Part shown: in pieces, positions 24,875 to 33,652 of the stretch
Numbering within the stretch: position 1 is the first letter of the stretch
Layout: each line of letters opens with the position of its first letter
NCBI GenBank assembly: GCA_905480105.1
Contig: CAJQPC010000114.1
Coordinates: 1-40,328, forward strand
DNA: 40,328 nt
Direction of reading: 5' to 3'
From: an uncultured bacterium
GTDB taxonomy: Bacteria; Myxococcota_A; UBA796; CAJQPC01
Notes under the pieces: model-generated
Told to the model about the DNA's origin: nothing
Databases searched by the model: none
What the model saw: only the letters and a program-made list of their open reading frames with translations
Made by a program: the position numbers and the translations under genes

Positions 24875-26671
24875 TTACAGCGGCCAGACCAGCGGCACGA
24901 TGGTCAGGGCCACGGCCAGGCAGATCGCGTTGAGCGGCAACCCCACACGCGCAAAGTCGGAGAAGCGGTATCCGCCAGGGCCATAAATCAGCAGGGAGGC
25001 GTTTGAGCCCACCGGGCTAAAAAAGCCCGCACTGGCCGCCAGAGCCACAACGATGGCAAAGGGCCGCACATCCAGCCCGGCACCCTGCGCCAGCGAGACC
25101 GCAATGGGGAAGACCAAAGCCGCACCGGCCGCGTTGGAGAGCATCGCGGCCGCGCTCACTGTGAGCAAGTAGACCACTGCAAGCAGCGCAACTGGCGGCA
25201 GCGAGCCGGCGACCCCGAGCAGTCCCCCTGCCAAGACTTCGGCGGCACCCGAGTCCGTCAGCGCCTGGGCCAGGCCCAAGGCCGAGCCAATGACGATCAA
25301 CACCCCGAAGTCCACCGAGGAGCGTGCCTGGCGCGCGTTGATGCAGCCCAGAGCCACCAGGGCCACCACGGCCAGGAGTGCGACAACCGCGATGCTGACT
25401 TCCGGGACCTCGGGCCTGAGGCTGTGCAGCACCGTCGACCCGACCGGAATGGCCACCAGCAGACTCAGGACCACCAACGCCGCCCGCCTGTTCTTGTGCT
25501 TGGGCGGTGGCTGCTGATCCAGAGCACCCACCATGTAAAAGTCCGGGCTGTCCCGCCAGGTGCTCCAAAAGCCCGGAGAGGCAGAGAGCAGCAGAGTGTC
25601 CCCGGGACGCAGCGTAATGTCACCGATGCGGGATTCGATACGCTCCCCTGCTCGGTGAATGGCCAGAATCGCAGCATCGAAGCGCCGCCTAAAGCCGCTC
25701 TCTCGAACCGTACTGCCGATCAGACGGCTGCGGTGAGACATGACCACCTCGTAGAGGTGGGTCTCCAAGCCCTGCACGTCTACGTCCTCCACGGGGTGCA
25801 GCCCCGGTAGAGAGCGTAAGTCCGCAACGGTGGCAGCAACGCCGGAGAGCACAAGGTGATCCTCCACTTCGATACGATCTTGTGGGGCCACGGGGCGCAG
25901 AACAGAACCGTCTTCCCGGCGAATCTCTGCCAGAAAAAGGCCAGGCAAGTGCCGCAAGCCTCCGTCTTCGACGCTCTTTCCAACTAGGGGTGAGCCCTGT
26001 GCCACGCGCATCTCCACCAAATACTCCCTGGCCAAGTCGTCGCCGAGTTCTCCGGGTGCCTGGCGCTGATCCAGCAACCTCCAGCCCAGGGTGGTCAGGT
26101 AGGCCAGTCCCAAGATCACCGTCGGTACCCCGACCCAAGCCAACTCGAGCATTCCCAGGGGCTCCAACCCCACTTGCTCCAAGCGACCGGAGACGACCAG
26201 ATTGGCGCTGGTGCCGATCAACGTGCAAGTCCCGCCCAACATCGCTGCAAAGCCAAGGGGCATAAGGAATCGGGAGGGGCTCTGCTTGACCCGACGAGCG
26301 AAGCTGCGGGTGGCCGGAATAAACATGGCCACAATCGGCGTGTTGTTCACAAAGGCCGAAAAGAAAGCCGTGGGCAAAACCAAGCGAACCAGCCCCAAGC
26401 GCGGCGAGTTGGTGTCACCAAAGACCGCACGGGTGATCAGCTGCAACGCACCCGTCTCGCGAATCGCAGCCGCAACCACAAAGAGTGCCCCGACGGTCAT
26501 GACCGCAGGGTCGGCAAAACCCACGCCGGCCTCTCGAACGTCCACGACACCCAAGCCAACTGCCAGGGCCAAGGTCCCAAACATCGCCAAGTCCGGTCCC
26601 ACTCGTTCCCGAGCGATCACCACAGTCATCCCCGCGAGCAGGGCCAGTAAAAGAAGGACCGGTGTGGTCAC
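24875..26671 (-). CDS. SLC13-family permease with two RCK_C domains
   Basis: Ion-coupled anion transporter of the DASS/SLC13 type in the inner membrane (sulfate, dicarboxylate or similar; substrate not readable). Length 598. Two inverted membrane halves, residues 1-200 and about 395-598, carry the hallmark motifs SAFVNNTPIVAMFIP, GGTCTLIGTSANLVVSG, SNAAGAALVFPIA and SPVGSNASLLIYGPGGY. Between them are two TrkA-C (RCK_C) regulatory domains at about 205-288 and 297-376 (EYLVEMRVAQGSPLVGKSV; YEVVMSHRSRLIGSTV). This is the architecture of SAC1-like sulfate-responsive transporters. The start is GTG 26671, 18 bp after the winged-helix gene, so probably one operon. Confidence 0.93.
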   Translation of the reverse strand: MTTPVLLLLALLAGMTVVIARERVGPDLAMFGTLALAVGLGVVDVREAGVGFADPAVMTVGALFVVAAAIRETGALQLITRAVFGDTNSPRLGLVRLVLPTAFFSAFVNNTPIVAMFIPATRSFARRVKQSPSRFLMPLGFAAMLGGTCTLIGTSANLVVSGRLEQVGLEPLGMLELAWVGVPTVILGLAYLTTLGWRLLDQRQAPGELGDDLAREYLVEMRVAQGSPLVGKSVEDGGLRHLPGLFLAEIRREDGSVLRPVAPQDRIEVEDHLVLSGVAATVADLRSLPGLHPVEDVDVQGLETHLYEVVMSHRSRLIGSTVRESGFRRRFDAAILAIHRAGERIESRIGDITLRPGDTLLLSASPGFWSTWRDSPDFYMVGALDQQPPPKHKNRRAALVVLSLLVAIPVGSTVLHSLRPEVPEVSIAVVALLAVVALVALGCINARQARSSVDFGVLIVIGSALGLAQALTDSGAAEVLAGGLLGVAGSLPPVALLAVVYLLTVSAAAMLSNAAGAALVFPIAVSLAQGAGLDVRPFAIVVALAASAGFFSPVGSNASLLIYGPGGYRFSDFARVGLPLNAICLAVALTIVPLVWPL

Positions 26672-26689
26672 GGGGTCTCGGAGTGAGGG

Positions 26690-26977
26690 TTAGCTGCGGG
26701 CCGGGGCCTCAAGAAGGCCTTGCAGCAGGTTGCCAATCGTATCCCCTGCCTCGAGGGGATGTCGAAGATGGGTATCCAAACACAGCTCGTACTGATTCCG
26801 GCGACCGGCCTTGGTGACCACCACGTAGCCCTGTTCCACCAAGTCGTGGAGGATGCGCTGAACTGCTCTCCCAGTGATGTCCACCTTTCCGGCAATGTCG
26901 CGCATGCGCAGGCCTGCTTGCTTGCTCAATAGAAGCATGACGTAGGCATGGTTCGACAAAAAGGTCCAGCTGGACAT
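26690..26977 (-). CDS. winged-helix DNA-binding protein
   Basis: A 95-residue regulator consisting of little more than a winged helix-turn-helix domain: FLSNHAYVMLLLSKQ, then RMRDIAGKVDITGRAVQRIL (recognition region), HDLVEQGYVVVTKAGRRNQYEL (wing), and a short tail. It resembles MarR/ArsR-type wHTH proteins and has no metal-binding Cys motif. GAGGAG lies before the ATG. It is upstream of, and probably co-transcribed with, the SLC13 gene, and divergent from the SulP gene (185 bp apart), so it is a candidate regulator of both anion transporters. Confidence 0.85.
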   Translation of the reverse strand: MSSWTFLSNHAYVMLLLSKQAGLRMRDIAGKVDITGRAVQRILHDLVEQGYVVVTKAGRRNQYELCLDTHLRHPLEAGDTIGNLLQGLLEAPARS

Positions 26978-27162
26978 GTTGACTCCTCAAGACTGTTATC
27001 CCTGACCGTCGGCCTCAGAACTCAACTTCCCGATAAGTTTGTCCTGTATTAAATGTCGCGTTAACCGCCGCGCCCTTCTGCAACTATGGCGAGCAGCGAC
27101 TTAAACCGGGTGACTCGCCCTACCCCACGCACAGCGCACCCCCCTGCTGGAAGCACCAAAAA

Positions 27163-28770
27163 ATGAGCACCAAAACCACGGCCAAGCCCAAGATGGGTAG
27201 CAAGGCCATGTTCACCGAGTTTCTGGCGTCCATCGTCGTTTTTCTCGTAGCGCTTCCTCTTTGTTTGGGCATCGCGATCGCGTCGGGCGTACCACCCGCA
27301 ATGGGCATCGTATCCGGAATCATCGGTGGCATTGCGGTCGGCTACTTTGCAGGTTCCCCGCTCCAGGTCAGTGGCCCGGCCGCCGGTTTGGTGGTCATCG
27401 TTTACGACATCGTTCAGACCCACGGCTTGATTGCACTGGGCCCCATACTGGTGCTGGCAGGCTTGATCCAAGTGGTCGCGGGCAAGCTGAAGTTGGGCCA
27501 GTGGTTCCGCGCAGTAGCCCCAGCGGTGATCTACGGCATGCTGTCTGGCATAGGCGTCCTGATCTTCGCCTCTCAGTTCCACGTGATGTTGGATGACGCG
27601 CCCGTGAGTAGCGGCATCAACAACCTGCTGAGCATCCCAACCTCCGTCATGAAGGCCATCTCCCCTGTGGAGACAGAGACACACCACCTTGCCGCGGGCA
27701 TAGGACTCCTCGCCCTGAGCATCTTGACTGTCTGGAACTGGGCCCAACCCAAACTGCCCGGCTTCCTCAAAGCCGTACCGGCCCCCCTTCTAGCCGTGGC
27801 ATCGGGCGTCATCGTCGCCGGTATCTTCAACTTGCCCATCAGCTACGTGGAAGTTCCCGACTCGATGAGTGGACTGGTGAGCCTGCCCACGCTGGAGGGA
27901 GCCGCCTTCTTGCTCAAGCCTTCCGTGCTGGGAAGCGCCATAGCTGTGGCCGTCATCGCCAGCGCCGAGGCCCTGCTCTGTGCCGTCGCCGTAGACAAGC
28001 TGCACAACGGTCCCCGAAGCGACCTGGACCAGGAGCTCTTCGCCCAGGGCATCGGCAACACCCTTTCCGGACTGCTCGGCGGCCTGCCCATCACCGGCGT
28101 AATCGTACGCTCGACAGCCAACGTTGCGTCCGGCGCAAAGACCAGGTGGTCCGCCGTCATGCACGCAGGATGGTTGGTACTCGCAGTCGGCGCCCTGCCG
28201 TTTTTACTCGAGAAGATCCCGGTCGCGTCCCTGGCCGCTGTGCTGGTTTACATCGGCTACAAACTGGTCAACGTCAAGATCGCAAAGACCCTCTGGGAGC
28301 GCGGGAAGGGCGAGGCGGTCATCTACATCGTCACCGTGGGCGCCATCGTGGCAACCAACCTGCTCGAGGGCCTGATGGTCGGAATCGCCCTGGCATTCCT
28401 CAAACTTGCCTGGAGCTTCTCCCACCTGGACGTGGAACAGACCGAGCGCGAAGACAACCCCAAGCTTGTGGACGTACATCTGCGAGGCAGCGGAACTTTT
28501 GTCGGCCTGCCCACCCTGGCCCGAGCCTTGAAGAAGGTCCCAGAGGGCAAAGAGGTCCACATCCACTTAGAAGACGCGGACTACGTGGACCACGCCTGCT
28601 TCGAGCTGCTCTCTGACTGGCGCACCCAGTACGAACTCACCGGTGGGGAGGTCGTTGTCGAATTGGACACCCTGAACCGTCGTGGCACTTACCGTCAACA
28701 ACAGCGTGAGGAGGCTGCAAACAAGGCTATGGCAGAAAACACCAAGAACACCCCTACAAAGGTGGCGTAG
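27163..28770 (+). CDS. SulP-family anion transporter with STAS domain
   Basis: Secondary anion transporter (SLC26/SulP; sulfate, bicarbonate or other) of 535 residues. Seen: a cytoplasmic start MSTKTTAKPKMGSK; FLVALPLCLGIAIASGVPPAMGIVSG, read here in two parts as FLVALPLCLGIAIASG and VPPAMGIVSG; the family motif GYFAGSPLQVSGPAAGLVVI near residue 63; many membrane helices; SAEALLCAVAVDKLH and GLLGGLPITGVIVRSTANV; then a C-terminal STAS domain (about 430-520: VDVHLRGSGTFVGLPTLARAL, split at VDVHLRGSG and FVGLPTLARAL). This sequence type is often found with carbonic anhydrase, but no such gene is visible here. GGAAG lies upstream of the ATG. Confidence 0.93.
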   Translation: MSTKTTAKPKMGSKAMFTEFLASIVVFLVALPLCLGIAIASGVPPAMGIVSGIIGGIAVGYFAGSPLQVSGPAAGLVVIVYDIVQTHGLIALGPILVLAGLIQVVAGKLKLGQWFRAVAPAVIYGMLSGIGVLIFASQFHVMLDDAPVSSGINNLLSIPTSVMKAISPVETETHHLAAGIGLLALSILTVWNWAQPKLPGFLKAVPAPLLAVASGVIVAGIFNLPISYVEVPDSMSGLVSLPTLEGAAFLLKPSVLGSAIAVAVIASAEALLCAVAVDKLHNGPRSDLDQELFAQGIGNTLSGLLGGLPITGVIVRSTANVASGAKTRWSAVMHAGWLVLAVGALPFLLEKIPVASLAAVLVYIGYKLVNVKIAKTLWERGKGEAVIYIVTVGAIVATNLLEGLMVGIALAFLKLAWSFSHLDVEQTEREDNPKLVDVHLRGSGTFVGLPTLARALKKVPEGKEVHIHLEDADYVDHACFELLSDWRTQYELTGGEVVVELDTLNRRGTYRQQQREEAANKAMAENTKNTPTKVA

Positions 28771-28798
28771 CGGTCCGCAGGACTGCCCAACACCCGAC

Positions 28799-30562
28799 CT
28801 ACGGAGTCACTTCGTGGGCGTGGTTTTCATCCTGGCGTCTTATCAACAGGAGCAGCCCCAAGCCCAGGAGCCATCCAGCCATAGACGAACCGCTGCCGGA
28901 GCCACAGCTACAACCGCTGTGCTCAACAGGGCCCACTACCGAGGGCTCAAGACTGTCCGACGGGTCGGAATCGGTATCCTGGGGGGGGCCAGTATCTCCC
29001 GTGTCCGTCGAACCCGGCTCCAGCTCCGAGCACAGGGCCCCCTGAGCCAGGCGGCCGATCTCCTCTTCCTCGAGCACTCGGCTGAGCACGCAAACCTCGT
29101 CCAAGGCGCCCGAAAAGGGCGTCGCGCCCGTGGTGTCGGCGCCCAGGTAGAGCATTCCGCGGTTGGCTCCGGTAGGCAGCCGGTCAAAGTTCAGGGGCTC
29201 CCCCAAGCCCTGACCATCCACAAAGAAGCGCAGCACCTGAGCGTTCGCATCTCGTGTCATAAGTAGGTGGTGCCATGCACCATCCGCAAAGGGCCCTGGC
29301 GACGTGGAGTTTAGGGTGACATTGACCCCATTGTCGTGCTCCCAAAAGGCGCGAACATGACCTGAGTCCTGGATACTCAACCAATACGCGTAGTTCGTCT
29401 CTTCGTCCTCGGTGTAGTAGTCGTTGGTCGCGTAGGTGATCAGCGTATTGCCCCACTCTCCCCCGCTCAATCCATCGCTGCGCACCCACAGGGACAAGCT
29501 CAGATCCCCCAACAACGCCAGGTGGTAGTCCTGGATGCCGCCACCCAGGGCGTAGTCACCACTACCGTCGAGTGTGAGCGCTTGGCCATCCCGACCAGCC
29601 CGCAGCGAGGCATCGCCCGACAAGCTCAACTCCAGGCCGTGGGGACCGGCGTCTCCGCTGTCCTCCATCGCATAGTAGGCCTGAATCCCGGGTGGATCCG
29701 GAGTAGCCGTAGCCATCACAAAGCTGTCCAGGGCATCGTCGTAGTGCCCGTCACCGTCCGCATCTGCGTAGAAGGTCGCCACCGCCTCCGGGCCATCGAT
29801 CTCCACCAACAGGTAGCCATGCACCTGCTGATAGGGCCGAATGGGCTCAAAGCCTTGCCAGCCGCCGCCCGTGCCAATGATGGTCTCCCATGTGTCGCCG
29901 CCGTTTCCCAGCTGCCCGGGCTGGTAGCGGTGCCAGTGCCCCACAAAGAGTCCAGTCACATCGTTGGCCACCAGGGTCTGCCAAAACTCCGAGGAGGTGG
30001 TGCCCAAGCCGCCTTCCGTAGAGAAACTGACCGGATGATGGGTGATGACGAAAGTATGAGTAAAGGATCCAGAGTCCTGGAGGACCTCTCGCAGCCAACC
30101 CATCCCGGCCTGACTGACGGTGTACGAGAAGTTCTCCTGATCCGAGGTCACACTGACCACGCGCACGGGCCCCTCGTCCCAAACGTAGCTGACCCCTTCC
30201 TCGCCAGGCGGATTGTTGTCGGTGGGAAGCCAAGGGAAGGTCTCCCGCCAGGCCCGGAAGGTGCCTGCGCCTCCGTAGACATCGTGATTGCCGGGCACCG
30301 CCAAGACTTGGCCGTCAAAATCCGCCACCACGCTCTTAAAGTCTAGCCACTGAGCCTGGGTCCCAGACACGGTCGACGCGCCGCCTACCAAGTCGCCCAC
30401 GAAGAGCCCCAGCTGCGGGTCGTGGGCGTTCATGTCCTGGACCATCTGCGGAAAGACGTTCCAGTTGATCGAGCTATGGTTGCCGTCGGTCTGCATATCG
30501 CCGACCACCACAAACGTTAGCTCTTGGGCTTGGCACAAGGACGCGAGAATAAGCAGGGACAT
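28799..30562 (-). CDS. secreted metallophosphatase + LamG, MYXO-CTERM anchored
   Basis: Exported 587-residue protein. Signal MSLLILASLCQA has no basic residue. Residues about 14-270 are a calcineurin-like metallophosphoesterase with the full motif set: VVVGDMQ, LFVGDLVGG, VPGNHDVYGG, ITHHPVSF and GHWHRYQPG. Residues about 285-490 are a LamG/concanavalin-like sandwich (LTLDGSGDYALGGG, SLWVRSDG, LDEVCVLSRVLEEEEIGRL). A Thr/Asp/Ser/Pro linker leads to SGCSCGSGSGSSMAG, a hydrophobic helix WLLGLGLLLLI and RR, the MYXO-CTERM sorting signal that directs surface anchoring in myxobacteria. Substrate unknown. A C8 run (28981-28988) in the linker codons is a possible slippage site. It is 12 bp downstream of the agmatine-deiminase-like gene, so likely co-transcribed. 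Confidence 0.93.
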   Translation of the reverse strand: MSLLILASLCQAQELTFVVVGDMQTDGNHSSINWNVFPQMVQDMNAHDPQLGLFVGDLVGGASTVSGTQAQWLDFKSVVADFDGQVLAVPGNHDVYGGAGTFRAWRETFPWLPTDNNPPGEEGVSYVWDEGPVRVVSVTSDQENFSYTVSQAGMGWLREVLQDSGSFTHTFVITHHPVSFSTEGGLGTTSSEFWQTLVANDVTGLFVGHWHRYQPGQLGNGGDTWETIIGTGGGWQGFEPIRPYQQVHGYLLVEIDGPEAVATFYADADGDGHYDDALDSFVMATATPDPPGIQAYYAMEDSGDAGPHGLELSLSGDASLRAGRDGQALTLDGSGDYALGGGIQDYHLALLGDLSLSLWVRSDGLSGGEWGNTLITYATNDYYTEDEETNYAYWLSIQDSGHVRAFWEHDNGVNVTLNSTSPGPFADGAWHHLLMTRDANAQVLRFFVDGQGLGEPLNFDRLPTGANRGMLYLGADTTGATPFSGALDEVCVLSRVLEEEEIGRLAQGALCSELEPGSTDTGDTGPPQDTDSDPSDSLEPSVVGPVEHSGCSCGSGSGSSMAGWLLGLGLLLLIRRQDENHAHEVTP

Positions 30563-30574
30563 CTTTTCAACCCT

Positions 30575-31675
30575 TCAGAAGGGCCAGCATACCCCAACCG
30601 GCACCTGCTGCGTGATGCAGTGAATGCCACCGCCCGCCTCCCCCAGAGTGTTGGCGACAACGCCCACCACCTGATGATTCGGATGGAGATCTCGCAGAAT
30701 AGCCAGTGGAATGTCGTCGACCTGAGCCCTGCCTTGGATGGGCACAATGAGCCCACCATTGGCGCTATAGAAGTTGATATGGAACGCGGTAAAGCTGGTC
30801 GCCGGCAGGCGGATCACCTCAAACCCCTCCCCCTCCAGGATCTCGCGAGCCTGCTCCAGCATCTGATAGTTCTCGGGGTCCTCACTCTGGGAGATGCTGT
30901 TGAGCACCAGAGTGTTCTCCGCCACAAAGGCGGCAATACCGTCCACATGCCCGTTGGTGATGGGGTCGGGACTCCACCCTCCGGGCAACCAAATCACCCG
31001 GTTCACCCCGAGCTGTTCTTTGAGGATCTCACTTTGAGCGTCCTGGGAGAGCCCGGGATTGCGCCCGTCATGCAGCAAGCACTGCTGGGTTGTCACCAGG
31101 GCGCCAGTGCCATCCATGATCACCGAGCCCCCTTCCAGCACCATGTCGTGGTTGTAGACCTGTAGCCCCAAATCTTCCGTCATCTGCCACTTGATCAGCG
31201 CGTCATTCTCGTAGCTGTAGCTACCGCCCCAGCCATTGAACTGGAAGCAAGCCGCGCGCACCCGAGCGTCCGCGTGGGTGAGCAGCATGGGCCCAGTGTC
31301 CCGACTCCAGCCATCGTCCACGGCCCCAGGGACCACCGAGACCGAGCTGCCGCACATGGACTGAGCCAGCTCCACATCCTTCGGATTGGCGTAGACCACC
31401 ACCTTCTCGAACTCGGCTATCACCCGCGCCACAGCAGACCACTCCTCTCGTGCAGCCTCAATGGTCTGGCAGCTTGGCGCCAAACCGCAGTACCGTGCGG
31501 CCGGCGGGAACTGCATCAGGCATCCAGCGTGCAGCGCCCACTCAGCTGGGTGTGAGAACCCGTCCGCCAGAGGCGTACTGAGCACCCCAGGGACCGGAGG
31601 CGCCGGAGGCGTTTTGACCCCGCAAGCTGCCAAGCCGCCAAGCCCGCCCAAAAAGTGTCTTCTGTTGAGCTTCAC
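30575..31675 (-). CDS. exported agmatine deiminase-family protein
   Basis: Porphyromonas-type peptidylarginine/agmatine deiminase family, a guanidino-modifying fold. Agmatine deiminases convert agmatine to N-carbamoylputrescine and ammonia. Seen: an N-terminus with twin-arginine motif NRRHFLGGLGG and lipobox LAAC (Cys at about 18), so probably a Tat-exported lipoprotein; catalytic elements DDGWSRDTGPM, LEGGSVIMDG, TNGHVDGIAAF (His) and GGGIHCITQQ (nucleophile Cys). Length 366 fits. Being exported is unusual, since polyamine enzymes are normally cytoplasmic, so the substrate may be environmental agmatine or a protein arginine. The GTG start has no good ribosome-binding site; a promoter ends six bases upstream (separate entry). 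Confidence 0.93.
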   Translation of the reverse strand: MKLNRRHFLGGLGGLAACGVKTPPAPPVPGVLSTPLADGFSHPAEWALHAGCLMQFPPAARYCGLAPSCQTIEAAREEWSAVARVIAEFEKVVVYANPKDVELAQSMCGSSVSVVPGAVDDGWSRDTGPMLLTHADARVRAACFQFNGWGGSYSYENDALIKWQMTEDLGLQVYNHDMVLEGGSVIMDGTGALVTTQQCLLHDGRNPGLSQDAQSEILKEQLGVNRVIWLPGGWSPDPITNGHVDGIAAFVAENTLVLNSISQSEDPENYQMLEQAREILEGEGFEVIRLPATSFTAFHINFYSANGGLIVPIQGRAQVDDIPLAILRDLHPNHQVVGVVANTLGEAGGGIHCITQQVPVGVCWPF

Positions 31676-31681
31676 ACCTCA

Positions 31682-31710
31682 ACGATAGCCCCAACAGGCC
31701 GAGCTGTCAG
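31682..31710 (-). promoter_or_regulatory. promoter for a leaderless agmatine-deiminase-like transcript
   Basis: Minus strand: CTGACA (31710-31705), a 17-bp spacer, TATCGT (31687-31682), then six bases to the GTG start at 31675. Transcription would begin at or next to the start codon. Confidence 0.55.
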
Positions 31711-31735
31711 CGAGCAGCAACCTGCTTCGTTGCCT

Positions 31736-32353
31736 TTACTCCACCAGTGCTGGGGCAGGGACCGCCTGCCGGAACTGAACCGAAATGCGCGGCATAGCAC
31801 TGGCGACCTTGGGCACACAGTGCTCAAAGTCTTCCTGGCAGCGACCGCCCATGACCAACAGGTCTCCCCAACCCAACTCAAAGCCAATGCTTGGACCCCC
31901 ACCGGTCGGCCGGATGGCAAAGCGTCTGGGCTCCCCGAGGGAAAGAATACCGATGACAGTGTCTGGTCGCAGGGCACCCATACGGTCACCATGCCAAGCC
32001 ACGCTGTCTTGGCCCCCCCGATACATGCACAATCCCAAGCGGCTGAGGCTACGGCCATAGCGCTCCGAGAGCATGACCGCGGCACGCTCCAGAATGGGTG
32101 GTGCCAGACCGTTCTCGGGCAAGCTGGCAACCAAGCGCGGCACATCCAGCAGGCGCTCGTACATTACCCGCCGTTCCTTCTGCCAGTCCACGTTTTGGCA
32201 GAGCTGGTCGAAGAGCAGACCGTGGCCCTTGAGCCATCCGGAGTGCAGTTCCAACCAGGAGTCGTTCGAAAGCTGGATGCGCTGAACGCCACGCCAGTCG
32301 CTGGGTAGCGAGAGCTCGGGCTGGGAGAACAAGACAAGTTGTTGAGGAAGCAT
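31736..32353 (-). CDS. AlkB-like Fe(II)/2-oxoglutarate dioxygenase
   Basis: Oxidative dealkylation enzyme of the AlkB/ALKBH2-3 type, which removes methyl groups from bases such as 1-methyladenine and 3-methylcytosine. Length 205. Seen: LGLCMYRGGQDSVAWHGD, giving the iron ligands His and Asp (about 120-122), EPRRFAIRPTGGG, DLLVMGGRCQEDFEHCVPK with the second iron His, and RISVQFRQ, the 2-oxoglutarate-binding Arg pair. No Sec signal, so cytoplasmic. There is no ribosome-binding site; the promoter ends six bases before the ATG and carries a LexA-type palindrome in its spacer (separate entry), indicating control by DNA damage. Confidence 0.93.
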   Translation of the reverse strand: MLPQQLVLFSQPELSLPSDWRGVQRIQLSNDSWLELHSGWLKGHGLLFDQLCQNVDWQKERRVMYERLLDVPRLVASLPENGLAPPILERAAVMLSERYGRSLSRLGLCMYRGGQDSVAWHGDRMGALRPDTVIGILSLGEPRRFAIRPTGGGPSIGFELGWGDLLVMGGRCQEDFEHCVPKVASAMPRISVQFRQAVPAPALVE

Positions 32354-32359
32354 GCCACA

Positions 32360-32388
32360 AGCATACTGAACACCTGTTCACATGTCTA
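32360..32388 (-). promoter_or_regulatory. promoter with embedded SOS/LexA-type box for the alkB-like gene
   Basis: Minus strand: -35 TAGACA (32388-32383), a 17-bp spacer TGTGAACAGGTGTTCAG, -10 TATGCT (32365-32360), then six bases to the ATG. The spacer contains the palindrome TGAACA-GG-TGTTCA, which has the GAAC-N4-GTTC core of Gram-positive LexA boxes. It matches 14 of 17 positions of the Myxococcus xanthus LexA consensus as I recall it (CTRHAMRYBYGTTCAGS). A repressor bound here would cover the promoter. Confidence 0.65.
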
Positions 32389-32446
32389 CCCAAAGCCCGT
32401 TTTGCCAATCCAGGCTGGACCAGAGGATCAAGACAGACCACCGGTC

Positions 32447-33652
32447 TCAGTCTGGTCTGCTTCCCAGGTGCACTTCCAAATCCTCGGAGCGGTTGTCGAT
32501 AAATCCAATCATCAAGTCCTGATAGTAATTGACGTAGTCCATTCCATAGGGTCTGTTTGGATCGTCACGGACCAGCTGATCTATCTGAGCTCGGACCTCG
32601 CGGGCATACGCACCCTGGTCGATCGCCTCGGAGAGCGCCTGCAGCTCCCAGACTGCAGCGATGTAGTCGGCCTTGCACTCGTCAACCTCCAAACAGCGCC
32701 GAGCGATGATTCCGTTCACGTCCATCGGGTTTCTTTCTGGACTGTAGAAGGTCTCATCCATGCCGTGAGGCAGCCAGATCAGTCGATCGGTATCAGGATT
32801 CACGTAGATGTGGGCATCGTCACCGGGGTTGGCGTATGGGTAGCTGTCAAACTGCCCGACGACCGATTCAGCGGCGAAGAAGCGTACGAACTGGTCCACA
32901 TCCATGTGCTCGGCCAAGCCAATCAGGGCCTGCTTGCTGCTGGTCCGTTCCATTGCGTCGGCTGCCCCTTGGATGTGGCTTCGGTCCTCCTCGCCAAACT
33001 CCACCTGGAAGTCGTCAACGTAGCCATCGTAAAAATCGACGTCCCAGACCTCGAACATGGTGCCCTGGTCGCTGAGCCAGCGCTCGATCATGCGCTTGTC
33101 AACGCCCTCCAGCCCCGCGTACAGACCATAGTCCTCGCCATTGACCTGCAGGGTCACATGCGAGCAGCGGGACGCCGGAATACCTGCCTCGCGCATGAGC
33201 TTGTAGGACACGCGCTCGTGCATCATGCTGTAGTCATTGGACATGTTGTTTAGGGTGAGCTCCTTGAGTCCGGCAAAACGCAAGCCATCCTGGAACTTGT
33301 CAAACTTTAGCTTTAAGCTTGGCTTTTCATCGAATGGCAGAAAGGAGTTTTCCCCCTTCAACCGCACTCCTATGTTCTCGTAGCGTACGCCCTTGTAGAT
33401 CATGGTCGCCGGCACCCACTGGTGGTCGCCACCCTTGACCTCGCGCTCCAGCTGACGCACATAGTCGTCGTCGATCTCAAGTGCGAACTCAGCCAGATCG
33501 ACGTCGTCGAAGATCGCGTCCTGCTCCTCTGGACCAAAGAAACCGACCGAGGTCTCGGTTGCTACATCTTGGGGCAGGACCCAGCTAAAGGTGCTCTCCT
33601 GACCTGTGTCGTTGGTCCCAGTGGTGCATGCCAAGGCCAATAGCAGGCTCAT
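32447..33652 (-). CDS. CotH-family kinase-like lipoprotein
   Basis: Predicted lipoprotein of 401 residues; the signal MSLLLALAC is only nine residues and uncharged. The mature part is a CotH domain (about 45-385), the atypical protein-kinase fold known from spore-coat CotH. Seen: IGVRLKGENSF, KPSLKLKFDKF (Lys of the ATP site), GLKELTLNNMSNDYSMMHE, SYKLMREAGIPASRCSHVTL, VNGEDYGLYAGLEGVDK, and LIWLPHGMDETF, where the Asp should bind metal as in the DFG element. It starts in an ATGA overlap with the stop of the beta-helix lipoprotein gene, so the two are co-translated and the beta-helix protein is an obvious candidate substrate (inference). Extracytoplasmic ATP supply is unexplained. Confidence 0.92.
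   Translation of the reverse strand: MSLLLALACTTGTNDTGQESTFSWVLPQDVATETSVGFFGPEEQDAIFDDVDLAEFALEIDDDYVRQLEREVKGGDHQWVPATMIYKGVRYENIGVRLKGENSFLPFDEKPSLKLKFDKFQDGLRFAGLKELTLNNMSNDYSMMHERVSYKLMREAGIPASRCSHVTLQVNGEDYGLYAGLEGVDKRMIERWLSDQGTMFEVWDVDFYDGYVDDFQVEFGEEDRSHIQGAADAMERTSSKQALIGLAEHMDVDQFVRFFAAESVVGQFDSYPYANPGDDAHIYVNPDTDRLIWLPHGMDETFYSPERNPMDVNGIIARRCLEVDECKADYIAAVWELQALSEAIDQGAYAREVRAQIDQLVRDDPNRPYGMDYVNYYQDLMIGFIDNRSEDLEVHLGSRPD

Noticed and set aside
28981..28988. C8 run in the metallophosphatase gene as a phase-variation switch
   Set aside because: The frame is intact on both sides and GC-rich linkers often contain such runs; kept only as a remark in the gene entry.
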